From contig JAGQSO010000233.1 of assembly GCA_020439505.1 (NCBI GenBank), positions 1 through 32,776 of the forward strand: a stretch of 32,776 nucleotides of DNA, read 5' to 3'. This document shows, in pieces, positions 31,218 to 32,776 of this stretch (within the stretch, counting starts at the first letter, position 1; each line of letters starts with the position of its first letter). Below the pieces are notes generated by a model. The model did not search any database. It was not told where the DNA came from and saw only the letters and a program-made list of their open reading frames with translations. Source of the DNA: Acidimicrobiales bacterium (GTDB lineage Bacteria; Actinomycetota; Acidimicrobiia; Acidimicrobiales; Iamiaceae). The translations under genes and the position numbers were made by a program.

Positions 31218-32603
31218 ATGACGGTCGACATCGCCACCATGACCACCGCTCTGGAGGACGTGGTCGGATCGGGCCAGGTCTTCACCGGGGAGGCCATCTC
31301 CGATGACCTCACCCACGACGAGGTGCTCGGCATGCCGGGCGTCCGACCGGCCGCCGTGGTCCGCCCCGCCGACACCGACCAGGTGGCAGCCGTGGTGGCG
31401 TGGGCGTCGGCCAACGGTGTGCCGGTGACCGCCCGGGGCGCCGGGACCGGAATGTCGGGGGCATGCATCCCCCATCCCGACGGCATCCTCATCTCCTTCG
31501 ATCGGATGCGTTCCATCGTGGAGATCGACCTCGACAACCACGTCGCGGTGGTGCAGCCCGGGGTCACGCTGTTGGAGCTGGACGAGGCGCTGCGACCCCA
31601 TGGCCTCATCTACCCGGTGCAGCCGGGCGAGAACTCGGCCAGCCTCGGCGGCAACGTGGCCACCAACGCCGGGGGGATGCGCGCCGTTCGCTACGGCGTG
31701 ACCCGCAACCAAGTGCTGGGGCTGACGGCGGTCCTCGGCACCGGTGAGGTGATCCGCACCGGTGGGAAGTTCGTCAAGGCCACCTCGGGCTACGACCTGA
31801 CCCAGCTCATCATCGGGTCCGAGGGGACCCTGGCCGTGGCCACCGAGGTGATCCTGCGCCTCCACCCCCGCATGGCCCACGGCGCCACGGTCCTGGTCCC
31901 GTTCCCCGACCTCGCCCACGTCGCCACCTCGATCCCGCGCATCGTCGGCTCGGGCCTCAACCCGACCATCCTCGAATACATCGACTTCATCACCATGGGG
32001 GCGATCACCGCCGCCGCCGGGCTCGACCTGGGGGTTCCCGAGGCCATCAAGGAGGCCGCCATGGCCTACCTGGTGGTGGTGCTCGAAAACCACGTCGACG
32101 CCCGGGTCGAGGAGGACACCGCCACGCTGGCCGAACTGTGCTCCGAACTGGGCGGACTCGACGTCTACGTGCTGCCCCCCGCCGCCGGGGCATCGCTGAT
32201 CGACGCCAGGGAGAAGGCGTTCTGGACCGCCAAAGCCATGAACGCCAACGAGATCGTCGACGTGGTCGTACCCCGCGCCGAGATCCCCGCCTTCTTGGAC
32301 CGCTGCCAGGCCATCGCCGCCGAACAGGGTTCGCTGGTGGTGGGCTGCGGGCACGCCGGCGACGGCAACGTCCACCTCTCGGTGTTCCAACCCGACCCCG
32401 AGAAGTGCCACGCCACCATGCACGGGATCTTGTCGACCGGTGTCGCCCTGGGCGGCGCGGTGTCGGGCGAGCACGGCATCGGCCGAGCCAAGAAGGCCCA
32501 CCTCGCCGCCATCGAGGACCCCACCAAGTTGGATCTGATGCGGCGCATCAAGACCGCCTTCGATCCCGCCGGGATCCTCAACCCCGGCGCCATCTTCGAC
32601 TGA
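31218..32603 (+). CDS. glcD: FAD-binding oxidase, glycolate/D-lactate type (GlcD-like)
   Basis: A 461-residue flavoprotein of the VAO/PCMH family that oxidises 2-hydroxy acids such as glycolate or D-lactate. The FAD site is PVTARGAGTGMSG (69-81), then PGENSASLGGNVATNAGG and GSEGTLAVATEV. The C-terminal domain has CGHAGDGNVHL starting near 377, whose His residues bind metal and substrate, and SGEHGIG near 416. A ribosome site (AGGGGA) precedes ATG 31218. No GlcE or GlcF partner follows in the window; the next gene encodes a TPP enzyme, so a small carbon-acid operon is possible. Confidence 0.88.
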   Translation: MTVDIATMTTALEDVVGSGQVFTGEAISDDLTHDEVLGMPGVRPAAVVRPADTDQVAAVVAWASANGVPVTARGAGTGMSGACIPHPDGILISFDRMRSIVEIDLDNHVAVVQPGVTLLELDEALRPHGLIYPVQPGENSASLGGNVATNAGGMRAVRYGVTRNQVLGLTAVLGTGEVIRTGGKFVKATSGYDLTQLIIGSEGTLAVATEVILRLHPRMAHGATVLVPFPDLAHVATSIPRIVGSGLNPTILEYIDFITMGAITAAAGLDLGVPEAIKEAAMAYLVVVLENHVDARVEEDTATLAELCSELGGLDVYVLPPAAGASLIDAREKAFWTAKAMNANEIVDVVVPRAEIPAFLDRCQAIAAEQGSLVVGCGHAGDGNVHLSVFQPDPEKCHATMHGILSTGVALGGAVSGEHGIGRAKKAHLAAIEDPTKLDLMRRIKTAFDPAGILNPGAIFD

Positions 32604-32708
32604 CCAACACCGAACCGACCCGCCGTCGCCCGATCCACCGGCGTCGGCGACCATCGACCACCCCCCACCCCCCGAACAACCACCCGACCACCCCACCGAG
32701 GTACCGAA

Positions 32709-32776
32709 ATGAACGGAGCCCAGGCTCTCATCCGCACCCTGGTCCAAGCCGGCGTCGACGTCTGCTTCATGAACCC
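32709..32776 (+). CDS. TPP-dependent enzyme, acetolactate-synthase-like, partial
   Basis: Only 22 codons are visible before the right edge (MNGAQALIRTLVQAGVDVCF, then MNP). This is the usual beginning of the acetolactate synthase/benzoylformate decarboxylase family, which continues with PGTSE. The gene lies 105 bp after glcD on the same strand. Family assignment rests on this short motif only. Confidence 0.55.
   Translation, partial: MNGAQALIRTLVQAGVDVCFMN

Overview
The window is a high-GC, gene-dense bacterial chromosome segment. It most resembles an actinobacterium, and I infer a member of the class Acidimicrobiia or a relative. The reasons are the very GC-rich codon use, the tRNA-Ser/SRP RNA/dnaX/ybaB/recR cluster, a Wag31-like DivIVA protein, a Mycobacterium-type membrane adenylyl cyclase, crotonyl-CoA carboxylase/reductase, and many genes that look leaderless (a TAnnnT -10 box only 6-9 nt before the start codon). 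No phage, CRISPR, transposase or integrase was seen. The content is mostly core chromosome.

Layout: (1) 1-2.7 kb, a large secreted GxGYxYP-family protein that runs off the left edge, preceded by an 8-codon overlapping leader ORF. (2) 2.8-3.8 kb, two convergent methylmalonyl-CoA-epimerase-like VOC proteins. (3) 4.0-8.1 kb, an information-processing cluster: tadA, tRNA-Ser(GGA), SRP RNA, dnaX, ybaB, recR, ended by back-to-back hairpins. (4) 8.1-11.5 kb, a thiolase, a DivIVA-domain protein and crotonyl-CoA carboxylase/reductase, pointing with the epimerase to acyl-CoA/ethylmalonyl-CoA metabolism. (5) 11.5-15.6 kb, tRNA-Ser(CGA), YceI and a divergent MarR regulator sharing a palindromic control region, an ABC exporter and an Fe-type superoxide dismutase. 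(6) 15.7-20.4 kb, xseA-xseB, a lipoprotein, a PAS-GGDEF diguanylate cyclase with an I-site, and a polyprenyl diphosphate synthase. (7) 20.4-29.4 kb, a mixed region bounded by two inverted copies of an unfamiliar ~175 bp repeat. It holds two coupled alpha/beta hydrolases (one without the catalytic Ser), a flippase, a lone type IV prepilin, trmB, a hexapeptide acyltransferase, small membrane proteins, a TetR regulator and an aldo/keto reductase. (8) 29.5-32.8 kb, an adenylyl cyclase split into two ATGA-overlapping frames, a GlcD-type FAD oxidase and the first codons of a TPP-dependent enzyme.

The main items for a second look are the inverted dispersed repeat pair, the split adenylyl cyclase, the coupled active/dead hydrolase pair, the leader ORF ahead of the GxGYxYP gene and the window-wide leaderless promoter pattern. 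All identities come from reading the sequence. No database search was run.
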